This document shows positions 18,512 through 28,318 of a stretch of DNA of 64,000 nt, piece after piece. A model generated the notes under the pieces. That model ran no database searches and was not told the DNA's origin. It worked only from the letters and a program-made list of their open reading frames with translations. Both the position numbers and the translations under genes were made by a program. Source of the DNA: Planctomycetota bacterium (GTDB lineage Bacteria; Planctomycetota; Planctomycetia; Pirellulales; UBA7805); contig QQVP01000019.1 of NCBI GenBank assembly GCA_003389215.1, positions 25,846-89,845 on the forward strand, in the 5' to 3' direction. Position 1 is the first letter of the stretch. Every line of letters begins with the position of its first letter.

Positions 18512-19816
18512 CTAAATGCGAATAAAGATCTTCCGCCGGTACATCCAGAGCAGGATCAGGAACACGACCGTCAGGCGGACGAGATTTTGCAAGATGGGGG
18601 CATAGAGCGGCGCGTAGATCGGCCCGAACGGAATCTCGAAGATGCTGGGCGTCGACTCATGTTGCAGCACCAGCACGTGCTTGTTGATGAGGAACGCCAC
18701 GTAGCGGGTGTGCACGTCGATCATCCTCACGATCCAGCCGCGTAGCAATTCGTTGATCACGTAGGCCGTAATCGGGTTCATCCCGATCACCACGCTGGGG
18801 AAGGCCCAACGGCGATAGCCGGCCATTTCGATGACGGCGAAGAAGGCGGCCATGAACAAGGTGGCCCAACCACTACTGTAAATGGCCCAACTCGGCGTCC
18901 AGGCCTTCTTGACGATCGGACAGATGCCGAGTGATTGAATCAACAGTCCGCCCATGACCCCGACCAGCCCCCACACGACGAGCCGGACCAATTTGTCGCG
19001 ATCGCTCCGCTCGCTGCGCAGCAGGCCGCCCACCAGCAGGCCGAAAATCATCGTCGCCAACGAGGGCACAAAGTTCAGTGTGGCGTATTCGTGCCGCGGC
19101 GCTACATGATTGAGCGACTCGGGAAACCGTTCCCAGAACCAGAGGTCGATCTCCGCGCCCGCGTTCGTGCCCCGGTTCCAGTGAGCCCAGAAGCCCTCGA
19201 AGGTCTGCTTTTGCCAGTTGAGGGCCTCGTAATCGAAATCGGCGGGCACGGGCCACAGCGCGAACAGGACCCAATAGCCGACCAGGATCGCCGCGGCCGC
19301 GATCCACTGAAAGCGGACACTCCTGTTCCAGAGCAGGAACAGAAAGACGTAGCCCAAACCGATCTGCGACAAGACGTCCTCGAAGGTCCAATAGGTGGTG
19401 CTAACCCCAGGCTTCGAAGAGCGCAGAAAGACGCCCAGCAGAACGAGGATCACGGCTCGACCGATGGCATGCCGCAGCAGCTGGCCATAAGAGTCGCCCC
19501 GGGCTGCCCGCTTCGCATACGAGTAGGCCATCGAAGTGCCGACCAGAAACATGAACGACGGTTGGACCAGATCCCAAAGGCTGCACCCGAGCCAGTCGAC
19601 GTGGCGGAACTGGAAGTTCATCACCTCCCAGAAGCCGTGCCAGACGCTGTCGGGAGCGACCAGACTGAGTCCGGTTTCTGGATCACGTCGCAGCCCGTTC
19701 TCGGCCGCCTGGCGGAGACCAAATCCACCGGCCACCAGCATCAACATCGTGAAGCCACGATAGGCGTCCAGCGACATCAGGCGTTCGGGCGTTTTGGCGG
19801 CGGGCTGTTCGCTCAT
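18512..19816 (-). CDS. DUF5009 / HGSNAT-like multispanning membrane acyltransferase
   Basis: A 434-residue integral membrane protein with about ten hydrophobic segments. The N terminus reads RLMSLDAYRGFTMLMLV, the hallmark of the heparan-alpha-glucosaminide acetyltransferase-like (DUF5009/DUF1624) group, and VGTSMAYSYAKR follows. GMNPITAYVINELLRGW near the C terminus is also typical. These proteins are thought to move acyl groups across the membrane onto sugars; the substrate here is unknown. Its ATG overlaps the stop of the upstream apbE-like gene by 4 bp, so the two are translationally coupled. Confidence 0.87.
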   Translation of the reverse strand: MSEQPAAKTPERLMSLDAYRGFTMLMLVAGGFGLRQAAENGLRRDPETGLSLVAPDSVWHGFWEVMNFQFRHVDWLGCSLWDLVQPSFMFLVGTSMAYSYAKRAARGDSYGQLLRHAIGRAVILVLLGVFLRSSKPGVSTTYWTFEDVLSQIGLGYVFLFLLWNRSVRFQWIAAAAILVGYWVLFALWPVPADFDYEALNWQKQTFEGFWAHWNRGTNAGAEIDLWFWERFPESLNHVAPRHEYATLNFVPSLATMIFGLLVGGLLRSERSDRDKLVRLVVWGLVGVMGGLLIQSLGICPIVKKAWTPSWAIYSSGWATLFMAAFFAVIEMAGYRRWAFPSVVIGMNPITAYVINELLRGWIVRMIDVHTRYVAFLINKHVLVLQHESTPSIFEIPFGPIYAPLYAPILQNLVRLTVVFLILLWMYRRKIFIRI

Positions 19817-20883
19817 TTCGCAATCGTCGTGGTCGTTTGTTGAAGGTACTGGGCAAAGTTGTCGGTGGCGCGAGCCTGCGTTCGATCCTCTTCGTCGATC
19901 CAGACAAAGCGGCAGGCCGCCCGCGGCGTCTGGCGCACGAGTTCCAATCCCCGCTCGGCCCCCAACACGCTGACCGCCGAGGCGAGGCTGTCGGCCGTGA
20001 TGCCATCGGGGGCAATTACCGTCACGCTACTCGGCCCAGGCAACCCCAAGCCCGTGCGCGGATCGATAATGTGTGAATAGCGTCGGCCGTCTACTTCAAG
20101 GTACTGGTAGAGATCGCCGGACGTGGCGACCGCCGCATCCTCGAGCAACAGCTGCGGCGTCGGCGTCGCCTGCTCTTCGTCCGCTTCTACCACTTCGGCA
20201 ATGGCGACGTGCCACGTCGCTCGCCCAGGTGGAGGCGCGCCCGCGACGACGTCCCCGCCGGCGTCGACGAGGGCCGCCGTGATACCGTGTTTGCGAAGCA
20301 CCGCCAATGCCTCGTCGGCCGCGTAGCCCTTGGCGATGCCGCCCAGGTCGAGCCGCATCCGCTCGGCCAGCAAGGAAACCGACTGGCGACACTCGTGCAA
20401 ACGGAGCTTCTCGTAGCCGACGGCGGCCGCGGCCTGCTCGAGCAGTTCCGACTCGGGAACTGCCCGCCTCCGCCGCGCTCGTCGCCACAAGCGGCTATAC
20501 GGCCCGACGGTCACATCAAAGGCGCCATCGGTTGCGCGGGCCAGTCGCTGCGCGTGCCGCAAGACCCGCCACAAGTCGTCACCCACGGCCAGCGGCTCGG
20601 GGGTCGGCGACGCAGCACCCAGACGGCTCAGTTCGCTCTCGGGCAAGTAGTCGCTGAGCGATCCGTTCAGCTCGGCTACGCGAGAGAAAGCCGCCGTGGC
20701 GGCTTTGTTTGCGAGGGTTTCGGTATCGGCGTAAAATACAAGTCGAAACGGCGTCCCCATATGCACTTCGGCACGTTCGAAGCGCTGCGGGGTCGCGCCA
20801 CTTTCACCCGCCTGTGCGCTTGCCAGCGCGCTCCAGGTCGCCCCCAGCGCGACTCCCGCCAGCAAGAGGTCTCGTGTCGTCAT
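19813..20883 (-). CDS. apbE: FAD:protein FMN transferase (ApbE family)
   Basis: A 356-residue exported protein. The ATG at 20881-20883 gives an N-terminal signal (LLLAGVALGATWSALASA). ApbE motifs follow: MGTPFRLVFYADT, FDVTVGPYSRLW, LDLGGIAKGYAADEAL, VDAGGDVV and HIIDPRTG. The family attaches FMN to Thr or Ser of periplasmic electron-transfer proteins, using FAD and a divalent metal. No obvious FMN-acceptor protein (RnfG/NqrC type) is nearby. The stop overlaps the DUF5009 start. The start overlaps that of the divergent formylglycine-generating-like gene at a CATG, so the two promoters must lie inside each other's coding sequence. Confidence 0.9.
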   Translation of the reverse strand: MTTRDLLLAGVALGATWSALASAQAGESGATPQRFERAEVHMGTPFRLVFYADTETLANKAATAAFSRVAELNGSLSDYLPESELSRLGAASPTPEPLAVGDDLWRVLRHAQRLARATDGAFDVTVGPYSRLWRRARRRRAVPESELLEQAAAAVGYEKLRLHECRQSVSLLAERMRLDLGGIAKGYAADEALAVLRKHGITAALVDAGGDVVAGAPPPGRATWHVAIAEVVEADEEQATPTPQLLLEDAAVATSGDLYQYLEVDGRRYSHIIDPRTGLGLPGPSSVTVIAPDGITADSLASAVSVLGAERGLELVRQTPRAACRFVWIDEEDRTQARATDNFAQYLQQTTTTIAK

Positions 20884-22093
20884 GCAACGGCTGCGGACTA
20901 AGGGATTCGATGTCGAGGACGCTTCTAGCGTAATCGTCCCGACTGCGTCCGTCCACCGCGAGACAGGTGGTCGCTGCGGCAGATCGGCCACTTCCGACCG
21001 GCTGGTTTGCCGCTGGAAGTGGCTGGCGCTCGTGCTGATCTTGTTGTCCGTCGGCGCCTCCCGAGCCGCCCGCGCGGAGGCGGACGACGACGCTCAGACG
21101 GAAGCCGACGGCGCTGCCGCCGCCAAGGTCGACATGCAACGTTACACCGTCGAGATCGCCCACACTGGCGCGAAGTTCACGATGGTTCCCATTCCCGGTG
21201 GCGAGTTTTTCATGGGAAGCCCGGCCGCCGAGCCGCGCCGCCGCGACGACGAGGGCCCGCAACATCGGGTACGGGTCGAGCCGTTTTGGATGGGCGAGCG
21301 CGAGGTGACGTGGGACGAGTACGAACCGTTTATGCTCTGCCTCGATATCCGGCGACGTCAGTTACAGCGGGCCGAACCAGACACTCGCGAGCAGGCCGCC
21401 GATGCCGTCGCGCGACCGACCAAACCGTATACCGACATGACCTTTGGCATGGGCAAGCGAGGATATCCGGCGATCTGCATGACCCAGCTGGCCGCGCGGA
21501 TGTATTGTCGTTGGCTAAGCGTGAAGACGGGCGACTACTACCGACTGCCGACCGAGGCAGAGTGGGAGTATGCCTGTCGGGCGGGAAGCAACACCGCTTA
21601 CCATTTCGGGGACGACGCGAGCCAGCTCGACGAGTACGCCTGGCATCGCGACAACAGCGACTACACGTATCACAAGGTCGGCCAGAAGAAGCCCAACCCC
21701 TGGGGCCTTTACGATATGCACGGCAACGTCGCCGAGTGGGTGCTCGACCAATACTCGAAGAATCACTACGCGCAGTTCCGCGACCGCCTCGCCCGTCAGA
21801 CGCTGGCGATTCCCAAGGATCTCTATCCTCGCGTCGTGCGGGGTGGCTCCTGGGACGACGCCGCCGCGGATCTTCGCTCGGCAGCTCGGGCTGCTTCGAC
21901 CGAAGACTGGAAGGCTCAGGATCCCCAGCTCCCCCAGAGCATCTGGTATCATACGGATGCCCTGCACGTGGGGTTCCGGGTGGTTCGGCCGTTGCGCGAA
22001 CCTGGCGACCAAGAAAAGGCCGAATACTGGGACGCCGGCACCCCAATGCCCGCCGAACTGCCGCCTGAGAAACTCGGCTGCAATCATGAGTAA
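20882..22093 (+). CDS. Formylglycine-generating enzyme (SUMF1/FGE) family protein
   Basis: A 403-residue protein. After a ~40-residue leader, a hydrophobic segment (WLALVLILLSVGAS) suggests export or anchoring. The FGE fold starts near residue 100: MVPIPGGEFFMGSP, VEPFWMGEREVTWDEY, YRLPTEAEWEYACRAG, MHGNVAEWVLDQY and VVRGGSWDD. Some family members activate sulfatases; others are enzymatically inert or act in other modifications. The ATG at 20882 is the only ATG, GTG or TTG I see in frame before the hydrophobic segment, although it overlaps the apbE start. No sulfatase gene adjoins it, so the partner is unknown. Confidence 0.88.
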   Translation: MQRLRTKGFDVEDASSVIVPTASVHRETGGRCGRSATSDRLVCRWKWLALVLILLSVGASRAARAEADDDAQTEADGAAAAKVDMQRYTVEIAHTGAKFTMVPIPGGEFFMGSPAAEPRRRDDEGPQHRVRVEPFWMGEREVTWDEYEPFMLCLDIRRRQLQRAEPDTREQAADAVARPTKPYTDMTFGMGKRGYPAICMTQLAARMYCRWLSVKTGDYYRLPTEAEWEYACRAGSNTAYHFGDDASQLDEYAWHRDNSDYTYHKVGQKKPNPWGLYDMHGNVAEWVLDQYSKNHYAQFRDRLARQTLAIPKDLYPRVVRGGSWDDAAADLRSAARAASTEDWKAQDPQLPQSIWYHTDALHVGFRVVRPLREPGDQEKAEYWDAGTPMPAELPPEKLGCNHE

Positions 22094-22241
22094 TCGGGAT
22101 CGATTTCGTGTCCCCGCCGACATGGGGCGGAGAGTGTTCAGTAGCCCAGACCATCCTGCAAATAGCCAACCACCGCGGCCTCGTCGTCGCACGCCGAGAA
22201 CGAGAATGAGTACGTTTGCACCCTCGCGAGGAGATTAAAGG

Positions 22242-23618
22242 ATGACGCAGCTTCCCACCCGCCCGACGACCGACGTCAAGAAGACCTCCACCGGTCGCCG
22301 CACTTTCCTGAAGGCCGCCACGGCGGCCGCCGCCGCGAGCACGCTAACTCCCGCCTTGAGCCTGGCCCGCTCTGCCCACAGCTACGGCAGCGACGAGATC
22401 AAGATTGTGGTGATCGGCGCCGGCGGACGTGGATCGGGCGCGGTGCTCGACGCACTGCACACGGCCGGTCCAGTACGCGTTGTCGCCGTGGCCGATGCCT
22501 TTGAGGACGTGGTCCGCCGTTGTGTCTCCGTATTGTCGAAGCGGCTCGAACGAGCGAAGTCGAGGAGCACGCAGTTCGCCGACAAGACCTTCGACGTCCC
22601 GCCCGAACGCCAGTTTTTCGGATTCGACGCCTACAAGAAGGCACTCGCCACGGATTGCGATCTGGTGATCTTGACGACCCCACCAGGCTTTCGGCCGCTA
22701 CACTTTGCCGCCGCTGTGGCCGCGGGCAAGCACGTCTTCATGGAGAAGCCGGTGGCGACGGACGCCAAGGGCATTCGCGAGGTGCTCGCCGCCACCCGCA
22801 GCGCCAAGGAAAAGAATCTTGCCGTCGGTGTCGGACTGCAGCGGCGCCACGAACGCCGTTACCAGGCCACCATCGAACGCCTTCAAGACGGCGCGATCGG
22901 CGACATCCTTCTGACCCGCGCGTACTGGAACGGCACGACGCCGTGGGTGCGGCCGCGCAAGGACGGTCAAACCGAGATGGAGTACCAGATGCGAAACTGG
23001 TACTACTTCAACTGGCTCTGCGGCGACCACATCGTCGAGCAGCACATTCACAATCTCGACGTGATCAACTGGCTCAAGGGTGGTTACCCTGTCGAAGGCA
23101 ACGGCATGGGCGGCTGCCAGGTCCGCAAGGGCCGAGATTTTGGCGAGACGTTCGACCACCACTTTATCGAATTCACCTACGCCGACGGCTCGAAGATGTA
23201 TAGCCAATGTCGGCACATCCCCGGCTGCTACAACGAGGTCTCCGAGCACGCTCACGGTACGAAGGGCTACTGCAACATCTCGGGCGCGGCGATCCACGAT
23301 CACAGCGGCAGTCTGATCTGGGAGTTCGGCCGTGGGGGCGGCGGAGGCCACCAGCAAGAGCATCACGATCTATTCGCCGACCTGCGGGCGGGCAGGATTC
23401 CCAACGAAGGCGAATACGGCGCGCTCAGCACCATGACCGCCATTTTCGGCCGGATGCTTACCTACAGCGGCCAAAAGCTCACGTGGGACCAGGCTCTCAA
23501 CTCGCAGGTCGAGCTGGGCGTTCGCGACTTCGCCAGCTTCGACGAGGCGCCGCCCGTATTGCCCGACGCGGACGGCAAGTATGCTCTGCCGGTGCCGGGA
23601 CGGACGAAGGTCGTGTAG
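22242..23618 (+). CDS. Gfo/Idh/MocA family oxidoreductase (Tat-exported)
   Basis: A 458-residue NAD(P)-dependent oxidoreductase of the sugar and inositol dehydrogenase type. The N terminus has a Tat motif (GRRTFLKAATAAAAAS) and an Ala-rich segment. The Rossmann motif is VVIGAGGRGSG, and HVFMEKPVATD holds the conserved EKP lysine. The C-terminal half has HNLDVINWLKGGYPVEG and the glycine-rich linker typical of planctomycete members. A good ribosome site (GAGGAG) lies upstream. The substrate is probably a sugar or a derivative; the exported form is greatly expanded in this phylum. Confidence 0.92.
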   Translation: MTQLPTRPTTDVKKTSTGRRTFLKAATAAAAASTLTPALSLARSAHSYGSDEIKIVVIGAGGRGSGAVLDALHTAGPVRVVAVADAFEDVVRRCVSVLSKRLERAKSRSTQFADKTFDVPPERQFFGFDAYKKALATDCDLVILTTPPGFRPLHFAAAVAAGKHVFMEKPVATDAKGIREVLAATRSAKEKNLAVGVGLQRRHERRYQATIERLQDGAIGDILLTRAYWNGTTPWVRPRKDGQTEMEYQMRNWYYFNWLCGDHIVEQHIHNLDVINWLKGGYPVEGNGMGGCQVRKGRDFGETFDHHFIEFTYADGSKMYSQCRHIPGCYNEVSEHAHGTKGYCNISGAAIHDHSGSLIWEFGRGGGGGHQQEHHDLFADLRAGRIPNEGEYGALSTMTAIFGRMLTYSGQKLTWDQALNSQVELGVRDFASFDEAPPVLPDADGKYALPVPGRTKVV

Positions 23619-23635
23619 AAGATCGCCCCCGCGAG

Positions 23636-25264
23636 TTACTCTGCTTCCGTTTTGGCTTCCGTTTCGCCGACTTCTCCGGCGGGCGCGGCGGTGGCAGGGT
23701 CTTCCACCGGCTCGCGCAATGGTGGCACGTCCAGCGTGAGCGTCTGCAGGTATCCTTCTCGCTCGACGAGCAAGGGGATCGGCGAAGGCAGCGTGTTCAC
23801 AAGGTTCAGAAATTCGGCGCGATCGGCAAACGTTCGCTCTCCCACCCGATAAATGCGGTCACGGAGCTTCAGTCCCGCGCGCGCCGCGGGCGACCCCGCC
23901 GTGACGCGATTGACGATCATCTCACCCGGCGACGCCTCGTCCGTGCGGAACGAGATGCCCAGCCGCACCGGGGGCCCGTCGAGATTGACGCTGAGAAGCT
24001 GCGGTTCGGCCCCCTCGCCCCGCACGAAGCGCACCGCCACCGGACTCGTGGCCCACAGAATCAAGCCGCGAAATTGTAGTCCGCTGGTGACCCTCTCGCC
24101 GGCAAATTCGAGGACACGATCGCCGGTGCGCAGCCCCTCTCGATACGCCGCGTATCCGGGGACGACCTCGGTCAGCACCAGGCCCTCTTTCAGCTCCACA
24201 TTCTCGTCGTCATCGGACCACCGCACACCCAGCCGCGGAGCCGCCGGTGCGAGCCGTCTGGCCGCGCGGCGTCGCTGCCACTCCGACTCGCCCCGGGCCG
24301 CGGCCCGAAAGCCAGGCAGCGATTCGCGAGTTGCCAACTCGTGCGTAAGGGCAAAGAGCAGCCGCGCCGCTTGCTCGATGCCGTCCAGGTTGAGCTTGTC
24401 CGCGTCGTCACTGGGGCGGTGATAGTCGTCGTGCAATCCCGTGTGCAGCATAAGAAAGGGAATGTTCCGCTCGAAGAAGGGATAGTGGTCGCTATTGGCG
24501 CGGTTCTTCCAGGTGAAATCGATCCGCAGATCGGCGTGTGGATTCTGTCGGCTTACGATCTGACGGAGACCGGCCGCCGAACGGGTCCCGTGCACCGTCA
24601 GACGTTGCTCGCGGAGGCGGCCCACCATGTCGACGTTCACCATCACGGGAATCTTCTCGAGCGGTACGGTTGGCTGGCCGACCCAGTGCTTCGAGCCGAG
24701 CAGCCCCTGCTCTTCCGCGTCAAAGAAGACAAACAGCAACGATCGCCGCGGCCGAATGCCCGAGGCACTGAAAGCCTCGATCACTTCCAATAATGCGGCG
24801 GTCCCACTGGCGTTGTCGTCGGCTCCATTGTGAATGTAGCCCGTCGGACCGTAGCTGTTCCGACTGTTGCCATAGCCGACGTGATCGTAGTGCGCGCTCA
24901 CCACGATCCACTCCTTCGCCAGCTCCGCATCGGCGCCGTCGATGGCCACCAAGATGTTGCGATAGTTGCCCCCAAAAGGTTGATAGTATTCGTCGGTCGT
25001 GCCGGCCGGCCGCACGTCGAGTTGCTTGAGTTGATCGACCAGGTAACCTGCCGCCGCTCGGCCGCCACGAGCCCCTGCCTCGCGTCCTTCGAAGATATCA
25101 TCGGCCAGGGCCTCGACGAGGACCTTGGCCTCGTCACGGGTAATCGAACTGAGCGCGGCCTCGAACGCGGCATTCTCTGCCGCCGAGCCACCTTGCATGT
25201 GAGCGAAAAGCAACAGCAGCGTGGCGGGCAGCGTGCGGAATCGCAGAGCATAGTACCTTGGCAT
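23636..25264 (-). CDS. M28-family metallopeptidase with two PDZ domains (exported)
   Basis: A 542-residue protein from the ATG at 25262-25264, which gives a Sec signal (LPATLLLLFAHMQGG). The M28 zinc site is complete: VVSAHYDHVG, GADDNASGTAAL, FDAEEQGLLGS, NVDMVGRL and HRPSDDADKLN. Two PDZ-like domains follow (VVPGYAAYREGLRTGDRV and VTAGSPAARAGLKLRDRI), then a Glu/Ala-rich tail. It is probably a periplasmic aminopeptidase. The longer frame upstream to 25501 runs through low-similarity sequence and was not used. Confidence 0.92.
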   Translation of the reverse strand: MPRYYALRFRTLPATLLLLFAHMQGGSAAENAAFEAALSSITRDEAKVLVEALADDIFEGREAGARGGRAAAGYLVDQLKQLDVRPAGTTDEYYQPFGGNYRNILVAIDGADAELAKEWIVVSAHYDHVGYGNSRNSYGPTGYIHNGADDNASGTAALLEVIEAFSASGIRPRRSLLFVFFDAEEQGLLGSKHWVGQPTVPLEKIPVMVNVDMVGRLREQRLTVHGTRSAAGLRQIVSRQNPHADLRIDFTWKNRANSDHYPFFERNIPFLMLHTGLHDDYHRPSDDADKLNLDGIEQAARLLFALTHELATRESLPGFRAAARGESEWQRRRAARRLAPAAPRLGVRWSDDDENVELKEGLVLTEVVPGYAAYREGLRTGDRVLEFAGERVTSGLQFRGLILWATSPVAVRFVRGEGAEPQLLSVNLDGPPVRLGISFRTDEASPGEMIVNRVTAGSPAARAGLKLRDRIYRVGERTFADRAEFLNLVNTLPSPIPLLVEREGYLQTLTLDVPPLREPVEDPATAAPAGEVGETEAKTEAE

Positions 25265-25505
25265 GGCGGGGTCTCGGGGCCGAAAGCTGACAATTGGTGG
25301 GCAAGGCGTCGTGGGGCAGACTATCTTGCCACAGCGGGCGGAAAATCTACAATGGTGACTTGGCTGGCGGGGCGAATTTGCCCGGCGAGCCTTGTCGGTC
25401 CGAATGGGCACTTCGTCGTTCCGAACGGGCACATATTTGTCCGATGGGAGGGAGCTGCCCATCGGCCGGAAGTGGCTGTCGAGGCGGACGTGTCGCGTCA
25501 TCTTG

Positions 25506-25592
25506 GGAGAGGTGGCTGAGTGGTCGAAAGCGCGGGTTTGCTAAATCCGTGACCGGGCAACCGGTCCGCAGGTTCGAATCCTGTCCTCTCCG
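25506..25592 (+). tRNA. tRNA-Ser (anticodon GCT)
   Basis: A complete class II cloverleaf. The acceptor GGAGAGG (25506-25512) pairs with CCTCTCC (25585-25591), and the anticodon loop TTGCTAA holds GCT at 25540-25542. A long variable arm (GACCGGGCAACCGGTC) is present, then a T arm GCAGGTTCGAATCCTGT, with discriminator G. It reads AGC/AGT codons. CCA is not encoded. It is the chromosomal attachment gene for the island that follows, and it stays intact at this junction. Confidence 0.97.
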
Positions 25593-25595
25593 CTT
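25579..25595 (+). repeat. Left attachment core (attL), 17-bp direct repeat
   Basis: TCCTGTCCTCTCCGCTT covers the 3' end of tRNA-Ser and three bases beyond. The same 17 bp recur at 63780-63796. The flanks differ on both sides, which fixes the repeat ends. Confidence 0.92.
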
Positions 25596-25604
25596 CACGA
25601 TTTT

Positions 25605-25656
25605 GGCTCTTCCCAACCTGCGGTTTAATAACAGGTTGCGAAGAGCCGGTTTTTTT
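25605..25656 (+). terminator. Rho-independent terminator after tRNA-Ser (island side)
   Basis: A long stem pairs GGCTCTTC with GAAGAGCC and CAACCTG with CAGGTTG, closing on a short loop, followed by a run of seven or more T at 25650-25656. It lies just inside the island. The tRNA therefore gets a terminator from the element; the original chromosomal one is probably the hairpin after 63797. Confidence 0.85.
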
Positions 25657-25838
25657 GACACAGCCGATTGTGTCAAGGTTGTGTCAAACCGGACAGTTCT
25701 GTCCTCGCAAAGGACACGACCGATTCGCTGTGGCCGTGGCATCGCAGGCGTACAATCCGATTCGACGATCACGTTTGTTACTTCCTCCCTGGTGGTCTGA
25801 TACCTCAGGATCCCCAGTAACGAAAAACGGTCCGACGA

Positions 25839-27455
25839 CTACGATGCGTCGGACTCACCAATAAAGTCTAATTCTTGCATTTGTGATTGGGATTCCTTGT
25901 CGAATACGTGGTAGTAGCGTTGCACCATGAGGCTGCTGCGGTGGCCCAGCCATCGCATCAACAATTGCTCGGGTATACCACTGTTCGCGCATCGCGAACA
26001 GAAATAGTGCCTAAACGAATGGAGTCGTCCGTTCTTGAATCCGATCTCGTCATCGGCCGAAGGAAATTGCTCTCTTAGTGAATCAATTACGCGCGTGACG
26101 AGAAAATGACGCACGTTATCTGGGCGAAGAACTCCGCCTTTCATTGCGCGGACAACTCGGCCATCTGTACCTCGCCGATCTAGTGAGTCCAGCACCGTGC
26201 GGAGGTCTGGGTGAATCGGAAAGGATCGTGTGCGACGGTTTTTGATCGACCGCGAATTGGTCCTCTTTGCCCGTCGACTTCTCGTCTCGTCGATCAACGT
26301 GATGACATTGGCATCGAAGTCAACGTCAGTCCATCTCAGTCCGGCCAATTCCGAAATGCGAAGACCAGTGCAACACAACGCGACGATTACGTCTGCGAGC
26401 CAGTGAAGACTGGGGTCCATTCGACAGAATGCGATCATCGCACTCACTTCTTCCGGCCGGTAACAGTACGTATCTGTGTCGGTTGGCTTGGCCATCGGAA
26501 GTTTAATCTTGCATGTGGGTGGCAGTCGTTCGGAATCAATCAGATAGTTGACGAGCTGCTTAAGCGTCGTCAGCTCGAGGAACTCGGTGGCGTATGCATA
26601 GCTTTCGCCGTCCAGCCACGCAGCGTACGCCTCCAGGTGCGATTTGGAGACTTGATTCCAGAGAGTTACGTTGCGGCCGACGAGGAACGGAACAGCCTTA
26701 TCAAAGACAGCCTTGTAGCGACTCAACGACTTCTCCGTGATACCGCCGACGACAGCCGGCCGCCGGCAATGTTCCAGATATAGCTCAACGCCTTCCGCCA
26801 ACGTCACGCTCGGCGACCGCCCATGATCAGTGGGCGGCGGTTCGGCCACACCGTGCTGAACCGCGATCCTCAAATCGAGTTGCTTTAGGTTCTCGATTGC
26901 CTCAGTACGGTCGGACGTACGTAGTGTATGCCGACCGACTGGAGTTGAATTTGATCGTCCATCGGCCCAGAAGACACTGCCGCGCTTGAAGAGCTTCCAT
27001 TTATAGTATTGGCCGACGACAACTTCGTTCTTTTTCGTTTGGTGAACCTCCGATTCGTTAGTTAGTTGTTGATGATGAGCCGCGGCAAGTGTTTGCGGCT
27101 CCTGTAGCTCGAGTGAGTCGTCAGATATGCCGACGACATGTGTGGAACTATCATCGACGTCTGGCGACGAGTTGTCCTTTCGATTGATCGCAAAAACATG
27201 GGAGCTCTGTCGGGCTGCTGAGCAGCGTTCCAATGCGTCGGGCTCAAACATCATCTTCGAGCCCGGGCCAGCTATCTGAATCACCGGCAGAATGCCAGCG
27301 CGCTTCCACCGATACAGAGTAGAAACGGGAATGCTGCTGCGAGTGCTCAGCTCGCCGATGGTGAGCAGCTTCTGGCTAGGCTGAGCGCCGTTAGGATCCG
27401 TCGCTGAATCGGCGAGGTCCATCGGAGCGGCGATTGGAGAGCAGCCGTCGAGCAT
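25839..27455 (-). CDS. Tyrosine recombinase (integrase) with N-terminal MerR/excisionase-like HTH
   Basis: A 538-residue protein. Residues ~30-80 form a MerR/excisionase-like helix-turn-helix ([23 protein letters not shown] then a FEPDALERC end). Residues ~215-320 are the SAM-like core-binding domain. The catalytic domain has Arg366 in [13 protein letters not shown], His479-x-x-Arg482 in HSFRHYF, His505 in LGHRSS and the nucleophile Tyr514 or Tyr515 in QRYYHV. It should carry out integration into and excision from tRNA-Ser. It reads toward the tRNA, with the stop ~240 bp from the core site. No strong ribosome site marks the start; an in-frame ATG at 27422 is an alternative. Confidence 0.93.
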   Translation of the reverse strand: MLDGCSPIAAPMDLADSATDPNGAQPSQKLLTIGELSTRSSIPVSTLYRWKRAGILPVIQIAGPGSKMMFEPDALERCSAARQSSHVFAINRKDNSSPDVDDSSTHVVGISDDSLELQEPQTLAAAHHQQLTNESEVHQTKKNEVVVGQYYKWKLFKRGSVFWADGRSNSTPVGRHTLRTSDRTEAIENLKQLDLRIAVQHGVAEPPPTDHGRSPSVTLAEGVELYLEHCRRPAVVGGITEKSLSRYKAVFDKAVPFLVGRNVTLWNQVSKSHLEAYAAWLDGESYAYATEFLELTTLKQLVNYLIDSERLPPTCKIKLPMAKPTDTDTYCYRPEEVSAMIAFCRMDPSLHWLADVIVALCCTGLRISELAGLRWTDVDFDANVITLIDETRSRRAKRTNSRSIKNRRTRSFPIHPDLRTVLDSLDRRGTDGRVVRAMKGGVLRPDNVRHFLVTRVIDSLREQFPSADDEIGFKNGRLHSFRHYFCSRCANSGIPEQLLMRWLGHRSSLMVQRYYHVFDKESQSQMQELDFIGESDAS

Positions 27456-27559
27456 CGGTCAGCAATTGGTTCGAGTGTGTTTGCGACGGCGTCGCCGCAA
27501 CGTGTAAACCAATTGTCGCCGATGAGGTCACCGCAAAACTATTTGAGAACGCTTTGAGT

Positions 27560-28150
27560 TCACTTTGCGTTGCGGCGATGCCAATGGATGTATTTACCGC
27601 TCTTGCGATTGGAGAAGCGAATCTCCAATAGATGCTTGTTTAGCGAAAACAGGGTTTGATCTAACTTTAGCGGATCAATTTCTCGATTTTCGAGTACGAT
27701 TGGCCAGTCAGCGTCCTGGAAGGCATCAAGGATTGTTTGAATGGGGGTTGGAGTCTCGTAAATTTTCACTTTCCGAATTGTCTTTCCCTCGTACGACAGG
27801 ATCCCGCTCCGTCGATCCCACGATGGCCGCTCGTCGCCCAGTGCCGTGGTGGAAAGACCAGATTCTGAGCGAAGCCAATCGGCGTAGGTGGAGTCTATGA
27901 AGCCAATCCTCACTGCTGCCTCAATTAGACCGGCAATCGGAGCTTGGCCGAATTTGCGAATCCATATCTCCAGGACCTGTTCGCCGTTCGCCCGATCACG
28001 GATTAGTTGTGTACGTTCCTCGCTTGGGAACTGACGACGCAGCAATCGCATGAGTCCTGTGTAACTCGTAATCTCGCGGTACAGACGACCAAGTTCCGCC
28101 CGTACGTCTTGGGGGATGTCGTCTACGCACAGCTGCGAATCGCTGAACAT
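27560..28150 (-). CDS. Hypothetical protein with C-terminal DNA-binding-like domain
   Basis: A 196-residue protein with a good GGAGG ribosome site just before its ATG. Residues ~15-95 are helical and rich in Leu and Arg (LMRLLRRQFPSEERT), in the style of small effector-associated domains, but the match is weak. Residues ~125-190 (IQTILDAFQDADWP, then KLDQTLFSLNKHLLEIRFS and IHWHR) resemble a small domain I recall at the C terminus of many planctomycete hypothetical proteins, probably winged-helix-like. It lies between the integrase and the JAB-like gene on the same strand. Function unknown; a regulator of the island is one possibility. Confidence 0.7.
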   Translation of the reverse strand: MFSDSQLCVDDIPQDVRAELGRLYREITSYTGLMRLLRRQFPSEERTQLIRDRANGEQVLEIWIRKFGQAPIAGLIEAAVRIGFIDSTYADWLRSESGLSTTALGDERPSWDRRSGILSYEGKTIRKVKIYETPTPIQTILDAFQDADWPIVLENREIDPLKLDQTLFSLNKHLLEIRFSNRKSGKYIHWHRRNAK

Positions 28151-28318
28151 CGTGGACCTCCGTTTCGTTTTCGGCTCCTGATGTACCCCTCAATTCACCG
28201 TGACGAATTGACCTTCAGAATGCAAACAATTCTGCCGCCGTGCTGAAGGAGTGTCGTTAAAGCGTCACCGGTCTTGAGGTTACGTCATCTGATCGTCGCC
28301 AGTCGCGGGCAACACGCG

